DNA from: CAVVXN01 sp963772585
Lineage (GTDB): Bacteria; Planctomycetota; PLA2; JAEUHO01
Length of the DNA stretch: 64,000 nt
NCBI GenBank assembly: GCA_963772585.1
Contig: CAVYXV010000007.1
Coordinates: 62,001-126,000 of the forward strand
Direction: 5' to 3'
Shown piece after piece: positions 7,616 through 15,287 of this stretch (positions within the stretch are counted from its first letter, which is position 1; each line of letters opens with the position of its first letter). A model generated the notes under the pieces. That model was given only the letters and a program-made list of their open reading frames with translations, was not told the origin of the DNA and did no database searches. Made by a program: the position numbers and the translations under genes.

Positions 7616-9251
7616 GCGGTCCGTTCGCCTCCTCCTGCTGGTGGCGCTGGTCCTCGCTTGGGCTCCCCGGCCCGGCCGGGCCGGCGAGGAGGGCCGCACG
7701 GTCCGCGTTCGGGTCCAGGTCGAGGGAGCGTCGGCGGTGGCGCTCGAACGCGACGTCGTTCCCGCCCTGGAGGGGGCGCTGGCCTCCGCTCCCGGGCTCG
7801 AGGCGATCCAGACCACCGTGCGCGACGGCTCGGTCTCCCTGACGCTCGCGTTCGAGGAAGGAGCCCAGGATCCCGGGACGCGCGTGCGCGCTCGTCTCTC
7901 CGGGCTCGCCGCGCCGGGCCGCCGGATCGAGCTCTTCACCGACCCCGCGGAAGAGGCCTTCTTCGTCGCCTTCACATCGGAGCAACTCGGTCCCGACGAT
8001 CTCTCCGAGGTGGTGCGCGCGTCGGACGCGTCCCTCGCACGGCTCCCGGGGATCGCGCGCGTCCTCTCCTGGGGCGCCACGCAACCGGAAGTGGTCATCG
8101 ATCTCTCGCCCGAGCGACTCGCGGCGCACGGGCTTTCCTTCGCGCAGGCGCTGGAGGCCCTCGACGCCCTGGGGGCCCGCGATTCCCCGGGGAGCATCCA
8201 GGATGCGGGCCGTCTGTCGTTGGGGGCGAAGACGCGTCTCGCCGATGTGGCGGAGCTGCGCCTCGCGAGCGCGCCCGGCCCGATGGTGTGCGTGCTCGAC
8301 AGCCGGCCGGCCGTGGTGCGCACGCTCCTCGTCCACCCCGAGGCGGTCGGCGTGACGAGGCGGGCGCTGGCGGCCTGGCTCCGATCGCACACGTCGCCCC
8401 TCCTCGCAAGGGATGTGAAGGCGACGGTACTGGAGCCGGGGCGGGAGGTCCGGTTCGAGCTGCCCGAGGGGACGGAACCGTCCCGGGCGTTGGACGCGGT
8501 ATGGCGGGTCCTCTCGGGCGCGGAGCTTCCCGCCCGCCACGTGCTGGGCGTCGCAGGAGACGCCGACGGGGTGCTTCCCGGGTTCGCCACCCCGGTGCGG
8601 CTCGTCTTCGACACGCCGAAGCCGGGACCTCTCGTCCGGCGGCTCGCCGCCGCGGTCCCGGGCGCGCAGGTGCTCGCCGCGGACGGCCTCGCCCCCGGCT
8701 GGACGATCCTGCTGGCGAGTCCCCGGACGGACTTGCTGGCCGACGCGCTCCAGAAGGCGACGGGGCGCCTCTCGCAGAGCCTGCCGGAGGCGCTCCTCTC
8801 GCCCGCGGGCCTGGGACGCGCGCCGGCGGTGGCGGTCCACCTCGACGAAGGGCGTCTCGCGGCGCACGGGCTCGAGGGAAGCGCGGTCGAGCGGCTCGTG
8901 CGAGCCGTTCGCGAAGGGCTCCCGCTCCCGCTGCTCCTCTTCACGGACGGTCGCGAGGTCCCGGCGCGTCTCCACTACGGCGGCGAACCGGGCGCGACGC
9001 GCGACCTCGGCGACCTGCGCATCATCGCGGCGGGAGGCACCATGGTGCCCCTGCGGGCGGTGGGCGAGGTGACCGTCCAGGCACGAGGCGCCTTCCCCGT
9101 GCGGCGCCAGGGACGGGCGCTGGTGGCCCTGCGGATCCTCCCCCCGGATCCGCCCTCCCGCGCCGCGCTGGCTCCGGTCCTCGATGCGCTGCGGAAGGCG
9201 CTGCCGCCCGACGTGGACGTCGAGCTGAGGGAGGGCACGGACTTTCCCTGA
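7614..9251 (+). CDS. Signal-peptide protein built of RND-transporter porter domains, no membrane bundle
   Basis: 545 residues from ATG 7614 (GAGGAG 8 bases upstream). A cleavable signal (LLLLVALVLAWAPRPGRAG) stands where RND pumps have TM1. The next section matches the start of an AcrB-type porter domain (VALERDVVPALEGALASAPGLEAI...GSVSLTLAFEEG), then the docking subdomain (VVIDLSPERLAAHGLSFAQALEAL). Without the usual TM2-6 block it passes to a second porter half (VRFELPEGTEPSRALDAV) and a second docking-type segment (VAVHLDEGRLAAHGLEGSAVERLVRAV; DLGDLRIIAAGGTMVPLRAVGEV). It ends where TM8 would begin. Full RND pumps are about 1030 residues with 12 helices. I see no hydrophobic helix after the signal, so this should be a soluble periplasmic porter-like protein, not a pump. 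Role unknown. Confidence 0.8.
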   Translation: MRSVRLLLLVALVLAWAPRPGRAGEEGRTVRVRVQVEGASAVALERDVVPALEGALASAPGLEAIQTTVRDGSVSLTLAFEEGAQDPGTRVRARLSGLAAPGRRIELFTDPAEEAFFVAFTSEQLGPDDLSEVVRASDASLARLPGIARVLSWGATQPEVVIDLSPERLAAHGLSFAQALEALDALGARDSPGSIQDAGRLSLGAKTRLADVAELRLASAPGPMVCVLDSRPAVVRTLLVHPEAVGVTRRALAAWLRSHTSPLLARDVKATVLEPGREVRFELPEGTEPSRALDAVWRVLSGAELPARHVLGVAGDADGVLPGFATPVRLVFDTPKPGPLVRRLAAAVPGAQVLAADGLAPGWTILLASPRTDLLADALQKATGRLSQSLPEALLSPAGLGRAPAVAVHLDEGRLAAHGLEGSAVERLVRAVREGLPLPLLLFTDGREVPARLHYGGEPGATRDLGDLRIIAAGGTMVPLRAVGEVTVQARGAFPVRRQGRALVALRILPPDPPSRAALAPVLDALRKALPPDVDVELREGTDFP

Positions 9252-9272
9252 CGGGTTGCCGGGAGGTGCGCA

Positions 9273-9297
9273 CCCGGCCCCCGCGGGGAGGGCCGGG
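9273..9297. terminator. Bidirectional terminator-like hairpin between convergent genes
   Basis: CCCGGCCC (9273-9280) pairs perfectly with GGGCCGGG (9290-9297) across a 9-base loop. It lies between the stop codons of two convergent genes. No T-run follows on either strand, so intrinsic termination is plausible but not certain. Confidence 0.45.
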
Positions 9298-9325
9298 CGC
9301 GGCATGGCCTCGACGCTGCTTCGGA

Positions 9326-10219
9326 TCAGCAGGCGACCGGCGCGGCGGCCATCGACTCCAGCTTCGTCATCGTCTCGGTGAAGCGGGGGTGCGTCGCGCC
9401 GCTCTCGAGGTAGGTCCAGCGGATCGCGTCGCGCTGGACCTCGCGGAACTCGGCCTGCTCGTCGAAGCCGAGGGGCGTGCCCATCCAGCGCTCGAGGCTC
9501 TGGAGGTTCCGTTCCACCTGCTGCATCATGCCCTCGTCCAGGAACGCGCCGATCTTCGCGTAGCCGTCCAAACCCTCCCGGATCTCCTGGGGCGTCATCG
9601 TCCGGACGAGCTCTTCCACCATGCAGGTGTCGAGCTTGGCGTGCTGGGCCTCCTCCATCCAGTGGTGGCGGAGCAGGCTCTCGAAGCACGGGTCGAGCTC
9701 GGTGTCGCCGTGGACGCTCTCCTGGAAGTGACGCTGGGTCATCCACTCGATGTGGAGGATCAGCAGGGCGACGGAGAGCGTCGGATGCGCAAGGACCGCG
9801 TCGGCGATCGCCTGGGGCGGGCCGATCACCTCGCACTCGACGGGGAAGCCCCGGCGGAACGCCCGGCGGAAGGCCTTGAACAGCTGGATGTGCTTGGCCT
9901 CCTCCTCCGCGAAGGACAGGAAGGCGCGGGTGCGGCGGTCGTCGGACGACAGGTCCTTGCGGGCGTGGTCGAGCACGAAGGGGAGGATGAACTCCTCCAC
10001 CAGCCCGAACATGGTCAGGTACTCGTGACCGCGGATCTGGCTGAGGGCCAGACGCTCGCGCGGCGAGAGGAACGCGAGCTCCTCGACCCGGGCCAGCCCT
10101 TCGGGAAGGAACGGCCGGGCGAAGTCCAGGCGGTTCTCGCCGCCAATCAGGTCCTCCACGCGCCAGTCGATCCTCTCGGAGGCCCGCAGGCACTCCGCAA
10201 ACGTGTTCTCGTGGTCCAT
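9326..10219 (-). CDS. Ferritin-like diiron protein (AurF-like oxygenase)
   Basis: 297 residues from ATG 10219 with AAGGAG upstream. It is an all-helical protein with the ligand spacing of a diiron four-helix bundle: an acidic pair in LVEEFILPF, ExxH in FAEEEAKHIQLF, a histidine-rich helix HIEWMTQRHFQE, and HHWMEEAQHAKLD supplying further Glu/His ligands. The H-x3-E-x2-H pattern of the last helix fits the AurF/CmlI-like N-oxygenase class better than ribonucleotide reductase. Substrate unknown. It is transcribed alone, divergently from the OsmC gene. It could instead be another ferritin-superfamily oxidoreductase; the diiron fold itself is well supported. Confidence 0.7.
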   Translation of the reverse strand: MDHENTFAECLRASERIDWRVEDLIGGENRLDFARPFLPEGLARVEELAFLSPRERLALSQIRGHEYLTMFGLVEEFILPFVLDHARKDLSSDDRRTRAFLSFAEEEAKHIQLFKAFRRAFRRGFPVECEVIGPPQAIADAVLAHPTLSVALLILHIEWMTQRHFQESVHGDTELDPCFESLLRHHWMEEAQHAKLDTCMVEELVRTMTPQEIREGLDGYAKIGAFLDEGMMQQVERNLQSLERWMGTPLGFDEQAEFREVQRDAIRWTYLESGATHPRFTETMTKLESMAAAPVAC

Positions 10220-10408
10220 GCCTCGCTCCTTGGATCGGGCGGAGGACCGACCCCCCGCGCCGGTGCCTCAACTCCGAAGCGCCGGCGGGCGTGGACAGCG
10301 GACGTGCGAGGAAGGTCCCTGTCCGGCGGCCCGGGCGGTTCGGAGTTTCCTCCCCGTGGCGAGTGCCGGGTCCATGTCGGGCGCGGGTCGTCACGGGAGA
10401 CGAGCACG

Positions 10409-10969
10409 ATGGCTACCCAGATTCGTGGAATGGTGAACGGTATCGACACCGACCGCTTGGGCGGCGTGATCGCCGACGTCGAGAAGGACGCGGCCAACGG
10501 CCGGGTCGGCTTCCGCGTCGCCACGCGGTGGCAGGGCGGGACGCGGTCCGAGGCGCGGGTCGAGGACTGGACGATGGCGGGGGAGACCCTGCCCCGGTCC
10601 TTCCGCATGGCGGCCGACGAGCCGCCGGAGCTGCTGGGCGGCGCCTCCGCCCCGAACCCGCAGGAACTCCTGATGGCGGGCCTGAACGCCTGCATGACGG
10701 TCGGCTACGTCGCCCTGTCGGCGATGCAGGGGATCGAGATCGAGTCGCTGGAGATCGAGAGCCGGGGCGACCTGGACCTCCGCGGCTTCCTCGGCCTGGA
10801 CCCCGAGGTCCCCGCGGGGTACCCCGAGATCCGCTACCAGGTCCGCATCCGGTCGAACGGGACCGAGGAGCAGATGCGCGAGATCCACGAGATGGTGATG
10901 GCGACCTCGCCCAACTTCTACAACCTCGCGCGGCCCGTGAAGCTCGTCCCGGAGCTCGTGCTGCTGTAG
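10409..10969 (+). CDS. OsmC-family peroxiredoxin-like protein
   Basis: 186 residues from ATG 10409. The core matches OsmC/Ohr: GFRVATRWQGGTRSEARV, the helix LMAGLNACMTVGYVALS with the conserved peroxidatic-type cysteine, a beta strand IESLEIESRGDLDL, and the closing MVMATSPNFYNLARPVKL. The second cysteine of true OsmC/Ohr peroxidases is not in this last motif, so peroxide reduction by the usual two-cysteine route is doubtful. Many OsmC homologues share this variant. It is cytoplasmic. The PP-loop gene begins 10 bases after its stop, so the two are probably co-transcribed. Confidence 0.85.
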   Translation: MATQIRGMVNGIDTDRLGGVIADVEKDAANGRVGFRVATRWQGGTRSEARVEDWTMAGETLPRSFRMAADEPPELLGGASAPNPQELLMAGLNACMTVGYVALSAMQGIEIESLEIESRGDLDLRGFLGLDPEVPAGYPEIRYQVRIRSNGTEEQMREIHEMVMATSPNFYNLARPVKLVPELVLL

Positions 10970-10978
10970 AAGGTCGCT

Positions 10979-12184
10979 GTGATCGTCCGGGACGTCGTCG
11001 ACCGACCCTGTGCGGAGGGACACGAGCTGTCGGCTCGTCTGTCCCTCGACGCCCTCCCCGGACGCGACAGCGCGCTCTTCCTACGACGCCCCACCCCGGG
11101 CGGCGCCCTGGCGGCGCCCGGGGACCCCCTCCTCGCCTCGCTGTTGACGGCGGCGATGGCCCTCCACGAGGACCTGGTGATCGAGGCCAGGGTCTCCCGC
11201 GAGTTGCTGGAGGCGGCGGAAACGCGCGTCGTGCCCGCGCTCCTCGAGTGGCATCCGCGCATGCAGAGGGTCGCGGTGCAGGCCGACCTCGCGGACGAGG
11301 CCCGACCGCCCGGGGCCGACGCCACGGGCAGCTTGTTCTCCTCGGGGATCGACTCCTGGTACACGCTGCTGCGGCGGCGCCCGTCGATCCGTCACCTGGT
11401 CCACATCCGCGGCTTCGAGATGGAGCTCGACAACGAGGCCGCCTGGGAACGCGTCCACGCGAGCGTGCGGGCGACGGCGTCGCGCTTCGGCGTGGAGGTG
11501 CTGCCGGTCGTCACGAACTTCCGCGCGGGGATCGTCGATGGTACGCGGGAGGCGCTCGAGGCCCTGGGACGACCGTGGCGGAAGTTCCCCACGGAGGCGT
11601 GGTTCGGGGGCTTTCTCGTGGGGATCGGGCGGGCGCTCCACCCGCCGCTGGGGCGCCTGCTGATCCCGGCGAGCTGGACCCTCGCCGTGACGCGCCCCGT
11701 CGCGTCGCACCCGTCGATGGAGCCCGCGTGGTCCACGCCGGCCATGGGCTACGAGATCGACGGGCTCGAGGCCGCACGCCCGGAGAAGCTCGCGGCGATC
11801 TTCGAAGAGGAGCCGGAGGCGGTTCGCGACCTGTGCGTCTGCGTGGACGTCACGGGACGGCCGCGGGTGGGCCTCAACTGCGGGCGCTGCGTGAAGTGCG
11901 TGCGCCTCGCCTTCGAGCTCAGGCTCGCCGGAATCCCGCCGGAGCTGAACCCGCTGCCCGCGCCGCTCGATCTCCACCGCGTGAAGGTCCGCCGGATCCC
12001 GTACGGGGACCTCGACATCTGGGATCAACTCCTGCAGCGGGCGGAGGCGATCGGCGACACGGACGCGCGCGACGCGATCCTCGTCCTGCTCGACCGCAAG
12101 TTCTACGGGCCCCGGTTTCTCCGCGACGTGCGCCGCGCCGTCCGGCGGCGCTCCCTCGCGGAGATCCACTGGCCGCGGAAGTGA
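10979..12184 (+). CDS. PP-loop ATP-pyrophosphatase-like protein with CxxCxxC motif
   Basis: 401 residues from GTG 10979. Near residue 120 is FSSGIDSWYTLL, a close variant of the SGGxDS ATP-binding loop of PP-loop enzymes (asparagine synthetase, QueC, TtcA and relatives), followed by an alpha/beta region. Near the C-terminus LNCGRCVKCVR (Cys 301, 304, 307) is a compact metal-binding motif. The N-terminal 110 residues form a separate unassigned domain. The protein probably adenylates a substrate with release of pyrophosphate (inferred from the loop). The substrate is unknown, and no tRNA-modification partner is next to it. It converges on the glycosyltransferase gene with only 9 bases between stops. 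Confidence 0.7.
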   Translation: MIVRDVVDRPCAEGHELSARLSLDALPGRDSALFLRRPTPGGALAAPGDPLLASLLTAAMALHEDLVIEARVSRELLEAAETRVVPALLEWHPRMQRVAVQADLADEARPPGADATGSLFSSGIDSWYTLLRRRPSIRHLVHIRGFEMELDNEAAWERVHASVRATASRFGVEVLPVVTNFRAGIVDGTREALEALGRPWRKFPTEAWFGGFLVGIGRALHPPLGRLLIPASWTLAVTRPVASHPSMEPAWSTPAMGYEIDGLEAARPEKLAAIFEEEPEAVRDLCVCVDVTGRPRVGLNCGRCVKCVRLAFELRLAGIPPELNPLPAPLDLHRVKVRRIPYGDLDIWDQLLQRAEAIGDTDARDAILVLLDRKFYGPRFLRDVRRAVRRRSLAEIHWPRK

Positions 12185-12193
12185 GGCGCCGGC

Positions 12194-13804
12194 TCAGGGC
12201 GCGTTCGTCACGACCAGCAGCCCGCGCCGGCCTTGCGGGCTCCGCCACACGATCCGGGCGCGGTGGAGGGCTTTCGCCCGCGCGGAGTCGGAGTCCGCGC
12301 CTTCTTCGAGGAGGCGCCGCCAGTGCTTCTCCTCGAGCACGACGGCGATCCTCGGCGCCCCCGGCGCGAGCGCGCGGGCGAGGGCGTCGGCGCCGTCCAG
12401 GTGCGCGAGCGGCCGGGCGCGGAGGTTCCAGAGGAGGTTCCCGGGCTGGCCCATCCACGCGTAGGCGACGCCGCCCGGGCCGGCCGCCTCGTCCGCGGCC
12501 CGAGCGACGGCGGCGTACGACTTCGTCCGGTCGAGGTAGGGGAGGACCGCCACGTGGAGCGCCACCGCCGCGGCGAGGAACCCCGCGGCCACACGGCCCA
12601 CGAGGGCTTCGGGCGATCGGCCCCGCCGGAGCGCGGTCGCCCCGCTCCAGGCCAGCGGGAGCGCGACGAGGAGGCAGGCGGGGATCGCGGCGCGGGGAAG
12701 CCGGTCCCCCGCGACCCACGGCGCGACGACGCACGCCCCCGCCAGCCCGAGCAGGAGCACCGGTGCGAACCGGTCCGCCACGCGTTCCAGGCGGGGGAAG
12801 CGGCGGTCGTGGAGCGCGACGGCGCCCGGCATCGCGATGAAGGGCACGAGCGGGAGGAGGTACTGCTCGCGCTTCGTCGCGACGAGGGAGAGCAGGACGA
12901 GCATCCCCAAGCCGCCGGCGGCCGCGGCGCCGAGCCCTTGGCGGTACCGAGTGGGCCACGACCGCGGCTTCAGGAGCAGGAGCAGGCCTCCCAGCAGGTG
13001 GACCGACCAGGGCAGCAGGAGGTAGGACGAGCGCCAGGCGTAGTACCAGACGGGCCGCACGTGCCCTTCGCCCTCGCCGGAGGCCCGAGAGAGGAGCTGT
13101 CCGAGCAGTCGCTCCCGGTAGGCGTCGCCCCCCGCCGCCATCGCGGGAAGCAGCCAGAGGAGCCCGAGCCCCACGAGGAGCAGGGGCGGGACCATCCAGG
13201 AGAGGATCTTCTTCGGCGGGGGCCGCCGGGTCGCCCACGCGCCCCCCGCCAGCACGACCGGGGGCATCACGAAGCCCACCGGGCCCTTGGTGAGGACGGC
13301 GAGCGCCCACGCGAGGCCGAAGGCCGCGGCGGCCCCGAGCCGCCCCGTCTCCCACCACCGCGATCCCTGGTCCACGGCCAGGAGCACGAAGAAGGCGAGC
13401 GGCATGTCCAGGCCGGCCCGCGGGCCGTACCAGAGGACCACGGCGGAGCTCGCGAAGAAGAGGGCCACCGTCGAGGCGATCGAGGGATCGTCGAACCAGC
13501 GCCGGGCGATCCGCCACGCGAGGAGGACGGCGCCCGCCGCGAGCAGCGCCGCGGCGAGTCGGGCCGTCACCGGCGTGACATCGCCGAACGGGACCGAGAG
13601 GCCGGCCGCGATCCAGAACCAGACCGGCGGCTTCTCGGCGTAGGGCTCGCCGCCGAGCGAGGGGACGAGCACCTCCCCCGTCTGCAGCATCTCGCGGGCG
13701 ACCTCGCCGTACCGGGGCTCGTCCGGCGGCCACAGGTCCCGGGGCGAGAACGCGGCGAACACGCACACGAGGACCGCGAAGATCACCGGGGACGCCTGCC
13801 TCAC
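12194..13804 (-). CDS. GT39/ArnT-like membrane glycosyltransferase
   Basis: 536 residues from GTG 13804. After the first membrane helix comes WPPDEPRYGEVAREML, the DE-containing periplasmic loop of dolichyl/undecaprenyl-phosphate sugar transferases. AEKPPVWFW follows, as in ArnT. About 10-12 hydrophobic helices fill the middle (LALLVLAWRIARRW, FVLLAVDQG, LLLVGLGLLWLLPAM and others), and a C-terminal soluble domain of about 110 residues begins near YLDRTKSYAAVA. It should move a sugar from a lipid-phosphate carrier onto a protein or glycolipid at the outer face of the inner membrane. Acceptor and sugar unknown. It stands alone, so it is not part of a local polysaccharide cluster. Confidence 0.85.
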   Translation of the reverse strand: MRQASPVIFAVLVCVFAAFSPRDLWPPDEPRYGEVAREMLQTGEVLVPSLGGEPYAEKPPVWFWIAAGLSVPFGDVTPVTARLAAALLAAGAVLLAWRIARRWFDDPSIASTVALFFASSAVVLWYGPRAGLDMPLAFFVLLAVDQGSRWWETGRLGAAAAFGLAWALAVLTKGPVGFVMPPVVLAGGAWATRRPPPKKILSWMVPPLLLVGLGLLWLLPAMAAGGDAYRERLLGQLLSRASGEGEGHVRPVWYYAWRSSYLLLPWSVHLLGGLLLLLKPRSWPTRYRQGLGAAAAGGLGMLVLLSLVATKREQYLLPLVPFIAMPGAVALHDRRFPRLERVADRFAPVLLLGLAGACVVAPWVAGDRLPRAAIPACLLVALPLAWSGATALRRGRSPEALVGRVAAGFLAAAVALHVAVLPYLDRTKSYAAVARAADEAAGPGGVAYAWMGQPGNLLWNLRARPLAHLDGADALARALAPGAPRIAVVLEEKHWRRLLEEGADSDSARAKALHRARIVWRSPQGRRGLLVVTNAP

Positions 13805-13836
13805 CCGCCCATCCTACCGGCCGTATGGTGTGCGCC

Positions 13837-14430
13837 ATGCGTTCCCGATCGTGGTTCCTGCTCCTGCTGACCTCCTGCCTCGCGGCGCCCGGTTGCGGCG
13901 CGCGGGACGAACCGCGGGCCGCCCCCGTCCACGTCCTGCGGGAAGGGGACGCGCCGACGCCCTTCACCGCCGAGGAGATCCGGCGCGGCTGCCCCGACGG
14001 CCGGGTCCTCACGCTGCGGATCACCCAGGGGGGGCGGCAGGGCTTCCTCCAGGTCATTCGCTTCCAGGACCCCGACGAGGAGGGCGTGGACGTCGTCCTG
14101 GGCATGACGGCGCTCGACGGGTCCCCGATCAGCACGCCCAGGACCGAGCACGACACCTGGAAGGAACTCCAGGCGCGCTACTCCTTCCCGGCGAAGGACA
14201 CGACCATCACCGACGACGAGGTCGTGCTCGAGGCGGGCAGCTTCGACGCGTGGCGCTACGACGTGCAGGTCACCAAGAGCGGGATGCCTCCCGGGACGAA
14301 CAAGTTCTGGTTCGCCAAGGACTTCCCAGGGCCGCCGATCAAGATCCAGAAGGAGGTCGCAGGCACCATCAGCCTCGTGAGCGAGATGGTGTCGAACGAG
14401 GTCGCCGGCAACGCCGGGGGCGGGAAGTAG
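13837..14430 (+). CDS. Lipoprotein of unknown function
   Basis: 197 residues if started at ATG 13837, which gives a compact lipoprotein signal (MRSRSWFLLLLTSCLAAPGC). An in-frame ATG at 13825 would add four residues. The mature domain looks like a single beta-rich unit (VLTLRITQGGRQGFLQVIRF, DDEVVLEAGSFDAWRYDVQV, GTNKFWFAKDFPGPPIKIQKEV). The last pattern recalls DUF3108-like periplasmic proteins, where a charged alcohol or lipid cap is measured by colorimetric-type repeats, but this is weak. It is divergent from the GT39 gene. A candidate MITE begins right after the stop. Confidence 0.7.
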   Translation: MRSRSWFLLLLTSCLAAPGCGARDEPRAAPVHVLREGDAPTPFTAEEIRRGCPDGRVLTLRITQGGRQGFLQVIRFQDPDEEGVDVVLGMTALDGSPISTPRTEHDTWKELQARYSFPAKDTTITDDEVVLEAGSFDAWRYDVQVTKSGMPPGTNKFWFAKDFPGPPIKIQKEVAGTISLVSEMVSNEVAGNAGGGK

Positions 14431-14436
14431 GACGGC

Positions 14437-14663
14437 TAGTGTCCTGCGTCGCAACGTCGTGTGCAGAGGAAGACGCCCGTGGGGACCCCCGAGGGTGTCC
14501 CTTGGCGGCGTTCGCCTCCGATCGGCGCGCTGGATGGGGAGCGGAGGCCCCGTGAGGACGACACCGCGTACGACCGTACGCAAGGAGGACGAAGGGGGCC
14601 GATCGCCCCCAGGCCAGCGTGCCGCACGGCCTCATGGATAGGAACATGCGGCACGGCACACTA
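14437..14663. mobile_element. Candidate MITE (TA-flanked, no transposase)
   Basis: A 223-bp segment (14439-14661) flanked on both sides by TA. The outer 12 bases GACGGCTAGTGT (14431-14442) and ACACTAGCCGTC (14658-14669) are perfect inverted repeats. Inside the TA the two ends still match at 11 of 15 positions (GTGTcCtGcGtCGCA against GTGTgCcGtGcCGCA). Removing the element and one TA restores GACGGCTAGCCGTC, a 14-bp perfect palindrome sitting between two convergent genes. TA target duplication and short terminal repeats fit IS630/Tc1-type miniature elements. No transposase frame is inside. Confidence 0.6.
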
Positions 14664-15176
14664 GCCGTCGCCCTCGTCGGGAGGGGTCTCCCCCGGAGGC
14701 GCTCCCTCCGAGGATCCCTCCTTCGCGGGGGTTCCTTCCTTCGCCGGGGTCTCCTCCTTGTCGGGCGGGGAGAGGTCCAGGTCGAAGCTCTCGCCGCCTT
14801 CCCCGTCCATCGTCAGCGTGCCGGCGGTGAACTCCAGGGCCTCGCTCTTGTCGGTGGGCATGACGATCGCCAGGGTCCCGTTCGCCTTGCTGCCCGTCAC
14901 CTCGAAGAGGAAGACCTGGAGGTCCTTCCCGGCCTCCTTCGGCGCCGGCCGGGTGGAGGAGACCTGCCAGTCCACCTCCTTGATGTCTCCCAGATGCTCC
15001 CTGGCCACGGGGTTCGCCTCGAGGCGATGCTGGACCACCTCCTCGAGCTTCTTGCTCGCGTATTGGAAGCCGAAGTAGCTGCAGCCGACGACGATCACGA
15101 CGAGGATGCCGCCGACGATCAGGCATCCCTTCAGCGCGCCGCCGGAGCGCTGCGTTCCCGGGGGGGGCGTGTTCAT
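14661..15176 (-). CDS. Single-pass membrane protein with acidic/proline-rich tail
   Basis: 171 residues from ATG 15176 with AGGAG upstream. A short cytoplasmic segment is followed by one membrane helix (CLIVGGILVVIVVGCSYFGF), then a small soluble domain (about 45-140, with HLGDIKEVDWQVSS and LQVFLFEVTGSKANGTLAIVMP) reminiscent of bacterial Coa1/Tim21-like domains. It ends in a low-complexity tail with the direct repeat TPAKEGTPAKEG. The stop codon TAG uses the right-hand TA of the candidate MITE and would be unchanged if the element were absent. Function unknown. Confidence 0.7.
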   Translation of the reverse strand: MNTPPPGTQRSGGALKGCLIVGGILVVIVVGCSYFGFQYASKKLEEVVQHRLEANPVAREHLGDIKEVDWQVSSTRPAPKEAGKDLQVFLFEVTGSKANGTLAIVMPTDKSEALEFTAGTLTMDGEGGESFDLDLSPPDKEETPAKEGTPAKEGSSEGAPPGETPPDEGDG

Positions 15177-15287
15177 GGGGGTCTCCTGCCGGGCGACATC
15201 CTACCGGCCGCATCCCTGCCGGCCGGGCCGGGTTCCAGGGGTAGGGCTCGCACGAGGGCCCAGTTGGAGGGACAATCGCCCGAGGCC

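Noticed and set aside
10409..10969. OsmC protein lacking its second cysteine as a novelty
   Set aside because: The SPxFxNLxRPV ending is common in a large subset of OsmC homologues, so it is not unusual.
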